This document shows, one piece after another, positions 32,488-42,151 of a stretch of DNA of 64,000 bases; the stretch's first letter is position 1; each line of letters opens with the position of its first letter. This stretch comes from Brachypodium distachyon (lineage: Eukaryota > Streptophyta > Magnoliopsida > Poales > Poaceae): contig NC_016132.3 of the NCBI RefSeq assembly GCF_000005505.3, positions 29,030,914 through 29,094,913 on the forward strand, given 5' to 3'. Under the pieces are notes generated by a model. It was not told the origin of the DNA. It did not search any database and saw only the letters and a program-made list of their open reading frames with translations. The position numbers were made by a program, and so were the translations under genes.

Positions 32488-33150
32488 ATACCCGCAGGTC
32501 CAGAAGCTTTTTCTTGGGATCCTACTAACTTCACGAAAGCTGCGCCACTACTTCCAGGCGCACAGCATCATGGTGGTGTCTGGGTTCTGCCTATAGCGGG
32601 CCCTCACTAACCGTGAAGCCACCGGAAGGGTGGCCGAGTGGAGAATGGAGCTGGCGGAGATTGGACTGCGTTTCACGAACACCAAGAGCATCAAGAGTGC
32701 CGCTCTTGCCGACTTCATCACGGAGTGGACTTCAACAGGCATAGATGAAGAAGAGCCGGAAGCAAGCCTTCCCGACAAGCTAGATGAAGGGTACTGGATC
32801 ATGTACTTCGATGGCTCCTTCAGCTTGCAGGGCGCCGGCGCCGGAGTAGTGATCGAGTCGCCCATAGGCGATCAACTCAAGTTCGTGATTCAGCTCGACT
32901 TCGCCAACTCCACCAATAGCATTGCAGAGTACGAGGGATTGCTGGCCGGGCTGCGCGCGGTGATCGCCCTCGTCATCAAGCGCTTCGTAGTTCGCGGGGA
33001 TTCCCAACTCGTGATCAACCAGGTAAACAAGGACTACGACTATCTCCAAATGGCAGCGTACGTGGAAGAAGTGCGAAAGCTGGAGTCAAGTTCCAAGGGC
33101 TACGGTTTGAGCACGTCAAGCGCAAGGACAACTTTGTTGCAGATGAGCTG
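32488..33150 (+). pseudogene. Tat RNase H end and archaeal-type RNase H (copy 2)
   Basis: LRHYFQAHSIMVVSGFCL then a TAG, VAEWRMELAEIGLRF, then MYFDGSFSLQGAGAGVVIES (Asp), NSIAEYEGLLAGLRAV (Glu), RGDSQLVINQVNKDYDY (Asp). The frame shifts near 33085 before the last motif. Same domain pair as 6718-7730. Confidence 0.82.
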
Positions 33151-33177
33151 TCCAAGTGGGCAGCGGAACGCAACAAG

Positions 33178-33892
33178 GTGCCTCCTGGGGTATTCGTGCA
33201 GAGGCAGTCAAAGCCTTCTGTCGATCCCAAGTCAGTTGCCGGGGAAGCCCCTCTGGCAAGTCAAGGAGACCCCGCAGTCGCGGAGCACCATGCTACTGAT
33301 CTCGTGGCATGTTTGAGCCGGGTACCACCACCTTGGGCAGCGGATATCACCCGCTCCCTCAAGGATGGGACCCTTCCGGGAGAAGACATTGCCGCGGAGC
33401 GAGTGGCCCGGCAAGCATGGATGTACGCTCTAGTGGACGGGGATCTCTATCGGAGGTGTGCAAATGGAGTGTTGCTCCTCTGCGTGTCCCAGGAAGAAGG
33501 GCGCATGTTGCTGGAGGATATCCACCTAGGCACATGCTCACATCATGTGGCTCTAGGGCGCTGGCTGGGAAAGCGTTCTGGCACGGCTTCTACGGGCCAA
33601 TAGCATTAGCCGATGCCGAACAGTTCGTCAAGACCTGTGAAGCTTGTCAGTTTCACGCCAAGAAAATCAGCCGGCTCAAGCCCTCCAAGTCATCCCGTCC
33701 TCGTGGCCGTTTGCGGTCTTAGGGCTAGACATCGTCGGCAAGATGCCGAGAGCCGTCGGTGGCTATGAGTATCTTCTTGTGGCCATCGACAAGTTCTCCA
33801 TGTGGGTCGAGGTGGAGCCTGTGCGAATTGTCACAGTGCAGGCGGCCATCAAGTTGTTCAAGGGCATTGTGTGCCGGTTTGGTGTGCCCAAC
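33178..33892 (+). pseudogene. Tat integrase N-terminal half (copy 2)
   Basis: A frame at 33178-33603 carries the pre-integrase linker and DGDLYRRCANGVLLLCV. The HHCC module (GTCSHHVA, CEACQFHAKK) is broken by a frameshift near 33555. The core starts LGLDIVGKMPRAVGGYEYL with the first Asp and reaches FGVPNGI at 33896, exactly where the second-Asp motif should follow. There the sequence switches to the antisense ORF, so the second Asp and the Glu are deleted. Confidence 0.82.
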
Positions 33893-34886
33893 GGCATTCA
33901 GCTTGTTGCTCTCGGACGCCTTCTCGGTGATGTCCTCGTCAATGAGCCGAAGTTCCTGCCGCGCCATGTCGAGCTCGCCTTGGAGAGATGAGTTCGCTTC
34001 CTGGGCAGCCTTGAGCTGCCTTGCAAGCTCGAGCTCCTGGGCGCGGGACCACACCTGCAGCTCCTTCTCCCGGCGAGCCGAAGCTTCGGATGCCGTCGGA
34101 GCCGCCGTCTCCAGCTCTCCGACCTCCCGACGGAGGCGCTTGATCTCTAGGGAGAAGCCGGAGAGCAAGTCCTCCTTCTCCCGCAGACGCTCCTGGAACC
34201 AGTCCAGTGATGCCTGGTGCTCTTCCGCGTCCTTGGCGTGTGTGGCCTTCAGCAACTCGAGCTCCCGCTGGTGCTCCTACTGCTGACCCCACAGTTGACG
34301 CAGGACTTCCGCCTCCGGGACCCCTTGCACGGCGGGCGTCGCCCTCACCTGCTGGAGCTCCTCCCAGAGCCATTGCAGCTTTGAGCGCTGCTCCACCGCC
34401 TCCTTCCACACGGTACCCAGCTCTGCCACCACGCGAGCATGGTGCTGCTGCGCATCGTTGAAGAAATCGACAAACATCCGGTGCTGTTGCTGGATGTTGT
34501 CGATCACTTGGTACCCTTGTTGGAAGACACTGGGGTCGAAGGTGATTCGACCCCACGAATGCCTGGCGAGCGCCCCTGCACCCAAACTGAAGGCGGCTCC
34601 GGCGGAGGTGGAAGCCCCCGCTGCGATCCGGAGGCCGCGTCCGGACTCGGCAGCGCACCCAATCGAAGTCCCGCGGCTCCCTGCCCACTTCAAGGAGCGG
34701 GATGGGGGCTCGACGGCTTCTCCAGGGCGTCGCTGCCTGTCTCCTTAGGCAGAGGCTGGCCCGCGTTGTCTGCTGCCCGTTGCGCCATCTGCGCGGCACC
34801 TCCCGCAGTGCTCGTCGCTGTCCCGGCAAGCCCCGGGGCGGCTTGTTAGGAGATCCCGGCAGGAATGGTGTCCTTTGGGGCGTCAT
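33893..34886 (-). pseudogene. Tat antisense ORF, coiled-coil part (copy 3)
   Basis: Minus-strand coiled coil: KDAEEHQASLDWFQERLREK, RLRREVGELETAAPTASEAS, ELARQLKAAQEANSSLQGEL, DMARQELRLIDEDITEKASE, continuing leftwards into integrase sequence where it is artificial. The right half has SYQQGYQVIDNIQQQHRMFV-like text (DPSVFQQGYQVIDNIQQQHR) and an Ala/Pro-rich linker. Frames switch near 34280. It is the same kind of protein as 12324-14252 and belongs to the Tat element of 29590-33892. The C-terminal domain is lost to the deletion. Confidence 0.65.
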
Positions 34887-34937
34887 CGACCGCGTTGGTG
34901 AGGTTGATCACACGCACGTCAGTTCTTGCGGGTGCAG

Positions 34938-35164
34938 ATGGAGCGCCCCCGACCAACAGTTGGTTAGTGAACGACTCAAATGAGAGTCCTTGTATTCACA
35001 AACGGGACCCAAGACGAGTCTTAACATTTTTATGGTAAACTCCATTATCCTGTATGAAAGATACTTTCGAGTCATGATATTTGAGTCAGACTTCGTCATG
35101 AATGACATACCTGTTGAAGGTGAAGAGTCATTTGGTTAGCCGATCTGACTGGGTGCACAGTCTA
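34938..35164 (-). repeat. Inverted copy of Tat 3' non-coding segment
   Basis: Reverse complement is about 90% identical by eye to 28090-28310, including the phrases CTCTTCACCTTCAACAGGTA and ATACAAGGACTCTCATT. It abuts the antisense ORF on the left and LTR X on the right. Confidence 0.85.
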
Positions 35165-35518
35165 TGTAACGGCTCGAGACCAACCCTTTTGCTTTTAAGC
35201 CCTTTTGGACTGTTTGTAATTTAATTATCTTCATCGTCGTGTCATGCTCATGCCATCATCTGCATATATGCCATGTCATTAGCATCATCTCACATGTCGC
35301 TTGCACAAAATGTCACTTCTTTTGTGTTGTCATGTGCTTGTCTTTTGTTGTGCTTGTAAAAGCCTAAAAATTATTTTATAGAAATCCTAATTTGGTTTGA
35401 CAAAATAATTCCGGGTTTGATTAGACCTACCTTTTGTGTTCTTGTTTTATTATGAAAACTAAACTTGCAAAAACCTGTATTTTTGTTTGAGGTTTCTGTT
35501 GGCCCAAAAGCCCATTAA

Positions 35519-35523
35519 GCCAA
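35519..35523. repeat. Target-site duplication GCCAA (left)
   Basis: Matches 38785-38789. Confidence 0.92.
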
Positions 35524-38500
35524 TGAAGCGACCGCCCCCGTAAAAAGGGTTCGATCTCTGTGCTTTAGTGCTAGTCCCTGGATCGACTCACTAGCACACA
35601 CAGTTTCAAGATGTAATATCATAGAACAAAGGTCTCAATATTACAACGTATCATCCAGAATATAAAAGGGTACTTACAACTCGCATAACCTCACGGGTTA
35701 GCTGGAAATAAAACAATTGTTTAGCAGCGGAAAACGGAAGATACAAGGGCACATCAACACCACGGTGAGAGCGTGTTGGAATGTAGGCCCGTAACCCAAA
35801 CAAGTAGAACGTACATCTTACTCGTCGTCGGAGCTTCCTGCATCATTAAACGATGCAGCCACTAGGGTCAATACATTGAATGTATTGGCAAGATTCACTA
35901 GGAGTTATATCAGAACCTACCAAATATATGCAGTATTTGGCAAGGTGGAGTTCAGGCTGTTTGCATGGAAGCAGAACATAAATTACCCTACTACAAAGGA
36001 ATGTTATAATAATGTTAACTAATGGACACGGGGTAGACACACCCATGCTCCTATTAACCTAGAGTACATTGAAGTGGATTCTTCAAGTGCTCCTACCCTG
36101 TTCAAACCATTCATTTTATTTAAGAAATTGGAATGAGTGAGACTTTCCTTACAGCTCCACATCTAGTTGCTCAAATTGTCCGTTGCCGGGGACACGGCTA
36201 AGTACTTAGTTTTGACGCTCTCGAGAGTTTGTACACATTCCCCACAAGAAACCGACGTGTTAATCCCTTGCTGTCCTCAGGGTAGAGTAGCAACGGCATC
36301 GATTACGAGATTTTCAGAGGTAATTCCCTAAACCACGAGAGAATCACGCTCCCCCTACACGGCTACCTCAGTACAATTCCTCGGGTCTAGGTTCATACAA
36401 CTTACTCTTGTCTCGCCAGAGCCCATATAGCATTGTGGTTGTACTAGAAGCTTCTAAATAGGAAACTAGTCCAGTCTCAGTTACCCCAGGTGGCATTCCA
36501 CATTTGCAACGTAGGCGCTCCCCGAATCCACGGGAGAGACGTCCATGGACGATCCATTCCTGAATCCACGGGAACTCGACTCAGAGGGACCCATAGAAAT
36601 GGACCTGACGCCGCTAATCCTCAAAATCCTCAAAGCAGCCCACCCAGGATGGTTCATTGAATTAGTTGTTTTGCCTTACATCTAACAAAACATTTCATAT
36701 AGCCAAAGGCATAACAATATCATAATGTAGTTATTTCCCCCACGATACTACCATAGCTTAGCATTCAAACTACAATCGATGGCAATTTGGTAGCAAGGTA
36801 ATGGCGAGGGTAAACTATACTACCTGGGATTTATAGCTAGCATAGAGGTACGAGTAATAGTCCTATCAATGCATCTCTACCAACAACACTAATGCATAAG
36901 TATTTTAAAACAACAATAATAATGGGATATGATCAAAGTGAACTTGCCTTGTCCAAGGTTGTGGTAGTTCTCGCACTCTTCGCAACAACAAGAAATACAC
37001 TCCACACAATCTAAAATAAAAGAAACACACACAATAAACACAACATTCAATACAAAAACCATGCCATGATGCATATGCCAAGATGATGCACACAAAGGTT
37101 ACTTCTAACGTACAAAGTTTCGTTTCTGTTTTGAAAAGGCTCTCAAAAGATTTGGACAGATTATACAACATCAAAGTGGTAATTAATATGCAAGAAACAT
37201 GAATAGGGTTTAAAACAAAAGATTGTGCGGCTTTTGTAACATAGAGCAATAGTTAACTTGTATGCCATGATTAAACACAAAATAATTCCTTCTCTGGTCC
37301 TAATGGATAGAGAACAAGCTTAAATAATTTTATAGCAAGCTAACATGCTCAAAACTATTTTGAAACAATTCATTTGAAATTTAAACCATAAACCACCATT
37401 CTGTAAATAGCTACTATCTAAGTTATTCAAAACTGAAAATAAACAGTGCCAAAATATTCCACACGCTGCGACGATTCCAGAAAGGTGTGGATCGTAAATT
37501 TTGGACAAACGGTTTAAAAGATACGTGGTTTTGAAGTTGTAGGGGCTTTTCTGCAAAAGTGCATTATCCACTTCGGCCGAAAATAAAATAAACAAGAAAG
37601 CCTTGCCACGTGGCAGCGCGGGACTGGCCAGTTTCTAGGGTTCCGGCCGGCGGCTAGCTCGCCGGCGGCGGCGCAGGGCGGCGCGGGGCGGCGCGGGGCG
37701 GCGCGGCGCGGCGCGGCGCGGGCTGCGCGGAGGCGGCGCGGGGCGGCGCGGCGCGACGGGCGGCGCGCGGGCGGAGCGGGGGTGCGGCCAGGCGGAGCGG
37801 GAGGCGGAGGCGGCGCGCGGACGGCGGAGCACGGGCGGCGGGCGGCGGCCGGCGCCGAGGAAGACGGCGGATGGAGGCGCAGAGCTCCAAATCGCGGCCG
37901 GCTCGCGTCACGGCGTGCGCAAGGAAGAGAGGAGGAAGACTAGGGGGTCGGCGCGGGCGGAGACTCACCGGAACGGCGGCGAAACGCGAAGAACGGCGGT
38001 GGCAGCAACGAACTCCGGCGAGCAATTACTTTCTAACCGGTGCGAAATTGAACGTGGGGTTTGGGGGAAGTGGAGGAGAAAAGCGAGGCCTTCGGGGTGA
38101 CGCGCAAGGATTTGGAGAAAACGGCCCGAGCGCGGAGAAAACGGAGGTGGAGTCGTGGGCAGTTCGCGGGCATGCGTGGCCGGATTTTTCGGACGGAGGT
38201 TGAAGATGACGCGTGGGTCCCACCGGTCAGTGAGGGTGGCCGGCCGGTTCGGGCTGGGCCGGTTCGGTTCGATCCGGTCCGGTCCGGTTTGACCGGTTCG
38301 GTCCGGTTTTCCTCGGTTTTTCCTTTTCTTTTATCTATTTTCTGTTTTTGAACCTCAAAATTGATTCGGAGCTCCAAATCACTCCAAATAAAATGCAACA
38401 AAATTTGTAAAATCATATTTTCATATGATCTAACTTTTGGAGCAAGAAATTTCTCAAAATAAAATATTTAAAAATATATTTGCCTATAAAATGGCTTTTA

Positions 38501-38784
38501 GGGCCCTTAGGTTATCAAAACAAATTATTTTTCAAAATACTTTCAAAAACCAATTATGGGATAGCTCTATATATGCATTAAATCCCTTTTTACCACGATA
38601 CCTTATTGGGTTAAAAATGCAAATATTCAAGAGCAAGATCAAAGCCCAAAATCAAATAAAAGCATTTTTACAAAAGGGGTTTTCTGGGCAAATTTTAGGG
38701 TTTTGAAAGTGATCAAATGCAAGGGTGACATGATGCTTATGATATGCAATGCATATGAAGAATTTTGAAAATTGGGATGTTACA
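35524..38784 (-). mobile_element. Solo LTR of the Tekay-like chromovirus
   Basis: 3,261 bp, the same family as 563-3680 (minus strand TGTAACATCCC ... GGTCGCTTCA). It is flanked by a perfect 5-bp duplication GCCAA on both sides, with no PBS, polypurine tract or coding sequence, so it is a solo LTR. It is inserted in LTR X copy A: removing it and one GCCAA restores the continuity AAGCCAAACCC. It contains a very GC-rich block (37640-37870) with GGCGCGGGGC-type simple repeats. Confidence 0.95.
37670..37760. repeat. GGCGC-rich low-complexity tract
   Basis: Repeated GGCGCGGGGC and GGCGCGGCGC words inside the solo LTR. This is simple-sequence drift within the LTR. Confidence 0.8.
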
Positions 38785-38789
38785 GCCAA
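38785..38789. repeat. Target-site duplication GCCAA (right)
   Basis: Pairs with 35519-35523. Confidence 0.92.
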
Positions 38790-39494
38790 ACCCTAACCAT
38801 AGCCATTTTAATCCCCTTTCTTTCTCTCTTTTCCTTTCTTCCTCTTTTTTCCTCCTGCCGCCGCCACCCTTCTCCCTGGCCGATCCCCATCTTCTTCCTC
38901 TTCCTGCCGCCGCCACCTTTCCATGGCAGGCTCGCCCTCGAAGCTCCCTTCTCGTGGCCGCCCAGCTCCTCGCCGCCTATGCTCTCCACGCGCGCCGCCC
39001 CGCTTCCCTGACCGCCTCGCCGTGCGCCTCCACCTCGCTAGCTGCCCCGCGCCACCCAGCTCCCTCCTGCCTGCTCTTCGTGCTGCTGTTCCACGTCGCC
39101 CGCGCTTGCCCGCGCCTCTCCACCTCGCCGGCGCCGCCTCTCCCCTTCCCCGAGCGCCACCTCGCGCCCTGCTGCTCCCCACACCGGCGACCATCCCCAC
39201 AGCTCCCTCTCTCTCTCCCCTGGCCACCTCCCTTGCTGGTCGCCCCTGTCCCTCACCGGCCTGATCTCCTCCGCCCGCGCCATTCCTCCTCCCGGCCTGC
39301 TGCTGGCCGTCGCGCCCTGCCGTTCGTCACCGCCAGCGCCTCCCCTTGCTCCAGCGCCGTCCACCTCACTGCTGGTCTCCTCTTCCCAGCACGCCGCCAA
39401 GCTCCTCCGTCGCCGAGCTCCCTTGTCTGCACCTCGCCGGCGCCGCCTGCTGCCCCTGGCCGCGCCGCCCCCACCTGCCGCTCGCCGTCAGCCT

Positions 39495-39499
39495 CCTCG
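39495..39499. repeat. Target-site duplication CCTCG (left)
   Basis: Matches 48840-48844, which delimits the whole mosaic as one insertion site. Confidence 0.9.
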
Positions 39500-40541
39500 T
39501 GATACGGGTCCGGGTGGCCCGATCTTTCGATGAGATTGGTAACTCTCGATTTGGGTAGGAGGTGACGTTGACGATCCGACTACGGCCTAGGAGGCAGCGC
39601 CTTAGCAATCGATACACCAACTCCAAAGGGTTATTGATCACGCGGGGGCACGATCAACCTGACCACGAAGGTCTTTGTTCCTGCAAGCAATCGAAGAACA
39701 AGCAAGAACAAGATAAATAGCGGATGCAATCTAAAATTGTGAATATACTATATCAAACCAATGTCTCAACGAGACGATAAGTTGGGGTTCCGAAAGCGGT
39801 AAAACAGGTGGTCTAACCGACACACGCGATTACACGAAGTAGTAGCGATGGCTAACTTTTAACTAAACAAAACCCAAGGCTCCTTAGGGGGGCTCATGGG
39901 GTATATAAAGGAGGAGGGAGAGATATTTTCGTCCACCTTGAATAAGGAGTCCGAAATCCAACTCTATCTCTAACTTTCCTAAAAAACTACAACTCTTTAG
40001 AAAACAGAAAAACAGATCCGTCAGCTTGTTTTGTCCGCCACGATCAGCACGAGTCGAATCTCTTGATGGGGCCAGATCCGTTGGAAAGCTCTCGTAATTA
40101 CCTTTCCAACAAGTACTTGTTTGCTTGATTTGGACTCCGGATGCGGCCTGGGTGATTAAAACAAATTCGGGTCTCCTGGCAGCTCGGACCCGAATCGGAT
40201 TCAACTTTAATTCGTGATATCTTTCTCTAGCAAGCTCCGAATCATGTGCCGTTTGATTTGTTGCAAAGTACACTTTAAATCCTTCCCTCTCAGCTGTATG
40301 AATGCTTGATTCTTGTTGGCCCTCCCGTTCGCCTCCATCGTATCTCATCTTGACCTTGGACTTGAAAAGCTCGACAAGATGCCTACGTAATAAAACGAGA
40401 CAAGATAGTAGTAGCTCCGCCTCTTCATAAATATGACAATGAAAACAATTACTACTTGAATTCACCTGATTATAAATCTTGTCAAATATTATAGAATTGA
40501 GGGCACCAAAGGTCGTATCCATGGTTAGCATGTCCATATCA
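39500..40541 (-). repeat. LTR a (3' LTR), gag-only CRM family
   Basis: 1,042 bp, TGATACGGG to GTCCATATCA. The minus-strand polypurine tract AAGAAAGGGAGGA sits just beyond its right end (40542-40556). The gag frame continues through its first 658 bp. Confidence 0.93.
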
Positions 40542-42151
40542 TCCTCCCTTTCTTGAATGGAAAGCCGTCCTCGGCGTCGTTTGTGCTGTAAAGAGACTGA
40601 CAAAATAGACAAAGTGTGTGCATGGTATATGTATATGTCATCCATCTTTATACATCTCCTTTCTTGCACAATTAATCTTTTATAACAAAGTCTCATGACA
40701 TAATTAGTAAAACAATCATGATGAATAACATTCCAGCAAGAAGATTGACAATATTGTTTGCATTTATAAGCGAAACGATTTCTTGTATTTGGTTTGCACC
40801 GCTCACCATTACACCATCCCAACATTGGACAATAATAATGAATAGTATCCAAATTAGTTACTACAATATGCTGAAATTTAGAGCAAGTCAAAGCACTAAT
40901 ATTCAAACAAGCATGTAAATAACTATTTGGCAAATAATCAACACCTATATTGGAGGTCCTATCAAAATGATTAAGCATGTGCAAAAATTGATTTTCTCCC
41001 AAGAGAGGAAAATTATCACAAGTAGTGCAAATCTCATGCACCAAAATGATATTGTTCACATCATGTTGTCCAATTAAATGAATTGTGTATCCATGAACAG
41101 CAAAAGATTTCAAAGTTGTTAACTCACACAGTTTATTCATTGCATGCGACAAATACATGGGACTATCAAGTGCAATATAACACAAAGAATTAATAGGTGG
41201 ATCGTTCTCAATCACTCCATGTGTAATTAAGTCGACACAACCTAAACCAAATTTATCTACATCACATGTTTCTCCCAAAACATTAGTTATTTCCTCACAT
41301 GATTCATTCTCATCAATATCAAAATTAATATGTGCACTCAAATCATTAGAAGAATTAATTTCAGCAGTAGGTGCACTCAAATCAGCATGTAAATCAACAA
41401 TTTCACATGGTGCAGAAAATTCAACGAGTATCTCATTTATTTGATCACATGTCATATTTTGTTCAGCAACACAATCGTCTTTATCATTACCTTGTAGGCT
41501 CAACACGTTTCTTGTACACCTTCTCTCCAATTTCCTCTCCGCTTCACGAGCAAGATTAAACAAACACAATAGAGAGTCGTATTTTCCGTATTCAATTATG
41601 TAAGAAATATCAAAGTTAAGCCCACAATAAAACCTATCCATTTTTCTTTGTTCGGTTTCATCTAAACCAGATCGCAAGGTTAAAATTTGGAACTCATGGT
41701 AGTAATCATCAACAGTTTTATCATCTTGTGTCAAACGTCGTAATTTGGAACGCAACTCATAAGCATAACTTGGAGGAACATATTTTTCTCTCATGATTTT
41801 CTTCATACCAATCCAAGTGTGAGGTATTTTGTTTTCTCTAACTATCTCACACCACCATGATAATGCATCAAAACGAAATTTACTACTAGCAATTTGGACC
41901 TTACGACTATCTAGTACCTGGAAGCATGTGAATTGTTCAGTTAAAGCTAGCTCCCAATCTATATACGTTTCAGCATCATTTTCCCCCTCAAAGAAAGGTA
42001 CACACAATTTAATTGTATTAGAAGGATTGTTTTGTACCGTTGCCGTGGCATTATGAACAAGAGACGTGGAGGATGGTCGTGGTGAAAAGCACTCATCGCG
42101 GTCACGGGATAGCATCGGTCTAGTTGCCATGCTTCGTGTAAGTCCTGTCAT
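39884..42151 (-). CDS. Gag-like protein of gag-only CRM element, copy 1 (755 codons)
   Basis: Starts MTGLTRSMATRPML at 42151, after the leader. A capsid domain is at about residues 45-225: CVPFFEGENDAETYIDWE, FDALSWWCEIVRENKIPHTW, MREKYVPPSYAYELRSKLRR, MDRFYCGLNFDISYIIEYGK. It aligns with the autonomous gag ([31 protein letters not shown]) but is strongly diverged. There is no CCHC knuckle, no protease and no RT. Instead a long acidic middle and a Cys/His-rich region (about 445-510; CNGERCKPN, YKCKQYCQSSCW, HHDCFTNYVMRLC) are followed by a basic HKRRRGRL. The last 219 codons lie in the 3' LTR (MDMLTMDTTFGAL to YIPHEPP). One uninterrupted frame over 2.2 kb suggests recent coding use. The role is probably RNA packaging, with enzymes supplied in trans (inference). 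Confidence 0.85.
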   Translation of the reverse strand: MTGLTRSMATRPMLSRDRDECFSPRPSSTSLVHNATATVQNNPSNTIKLCVPFFEGENDAETYIDWELALTEQFTCFQVLDSRKVQIASSKFRFDALSWWCEIVRENKIPHTWIGMKKIMREKYVPPSYAYELRSKLRRLTQDDKTVDDYYHEFQILTLRSGLDETEQRKMDRFYCGLNFDISYIIEYGKYDSLLCLFNLAREAERKLERRCTRNVLSLQGNDKDDCVAEQNMTCDQINEILVEFSAPCEIVDLHADLSAPTAEINSSNDLSAHINFDIDENESCEEITNVLGETCDVDKFGLGCVDLITHGVIENDPPINSLCYIALDSPMYLSHAMNKLCELTTLKSFAVHGYTIHLIGQHDVNNIILVHEICTTCDNFPLLGENQFLHMLNHFDRTSNIGVDYLPNSYLHACLNISALTCSKFQHIVVTNLDTIHYYCPMLGWCNGERCKPNTRNRFAYKCKQYCQSSCWNVIHHDCFTNYVMRLCYKRLIVQERRCIKMDDIYIYHAHTLSILSVSLQHKRRRGRLSIQEREDDMDMLTMDTTFGALNSIIFDKIYNQVNSSSNCFHCHIYEEAELLLSCLVLLRRHLVELFKSKVKMRYDGGEREGQQESSIHTAEREGFKVYFATNQTAHDSELARERYHELKLNPIRVRAARRPEFVLITQAASGVQIKQTSTCWKGNYESFPTDLAPSRDSTRADRGGQNKLTDLFFCFLKSCSFLGKLEIELDFGLLIQGGRKYLSLLLYIPHEPP

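Larger units (their letters stand above)
29590..33892 (+). mobile_element. Tat-lineage gag-pol remnant (copy 2)
   Basis: Parallel to 4258-8893, with more gag. It begins in mid gag next to the short LTR and ends in the integrase core, where a deletion joins it to the antisense ORF. Multiple stops and frameshifts, and a mutated RT active site. Confidence 0.85.

Noticed and set aside
38765..39502. 245-codon Pro/Ser/Ala-rich plus-strand ORF, like a secreted proline-rich protein
   Set aside because: It lies in LTR X copy A between two insertions, has competing ORFs on both strands, and its end is made by the CRM LTR.
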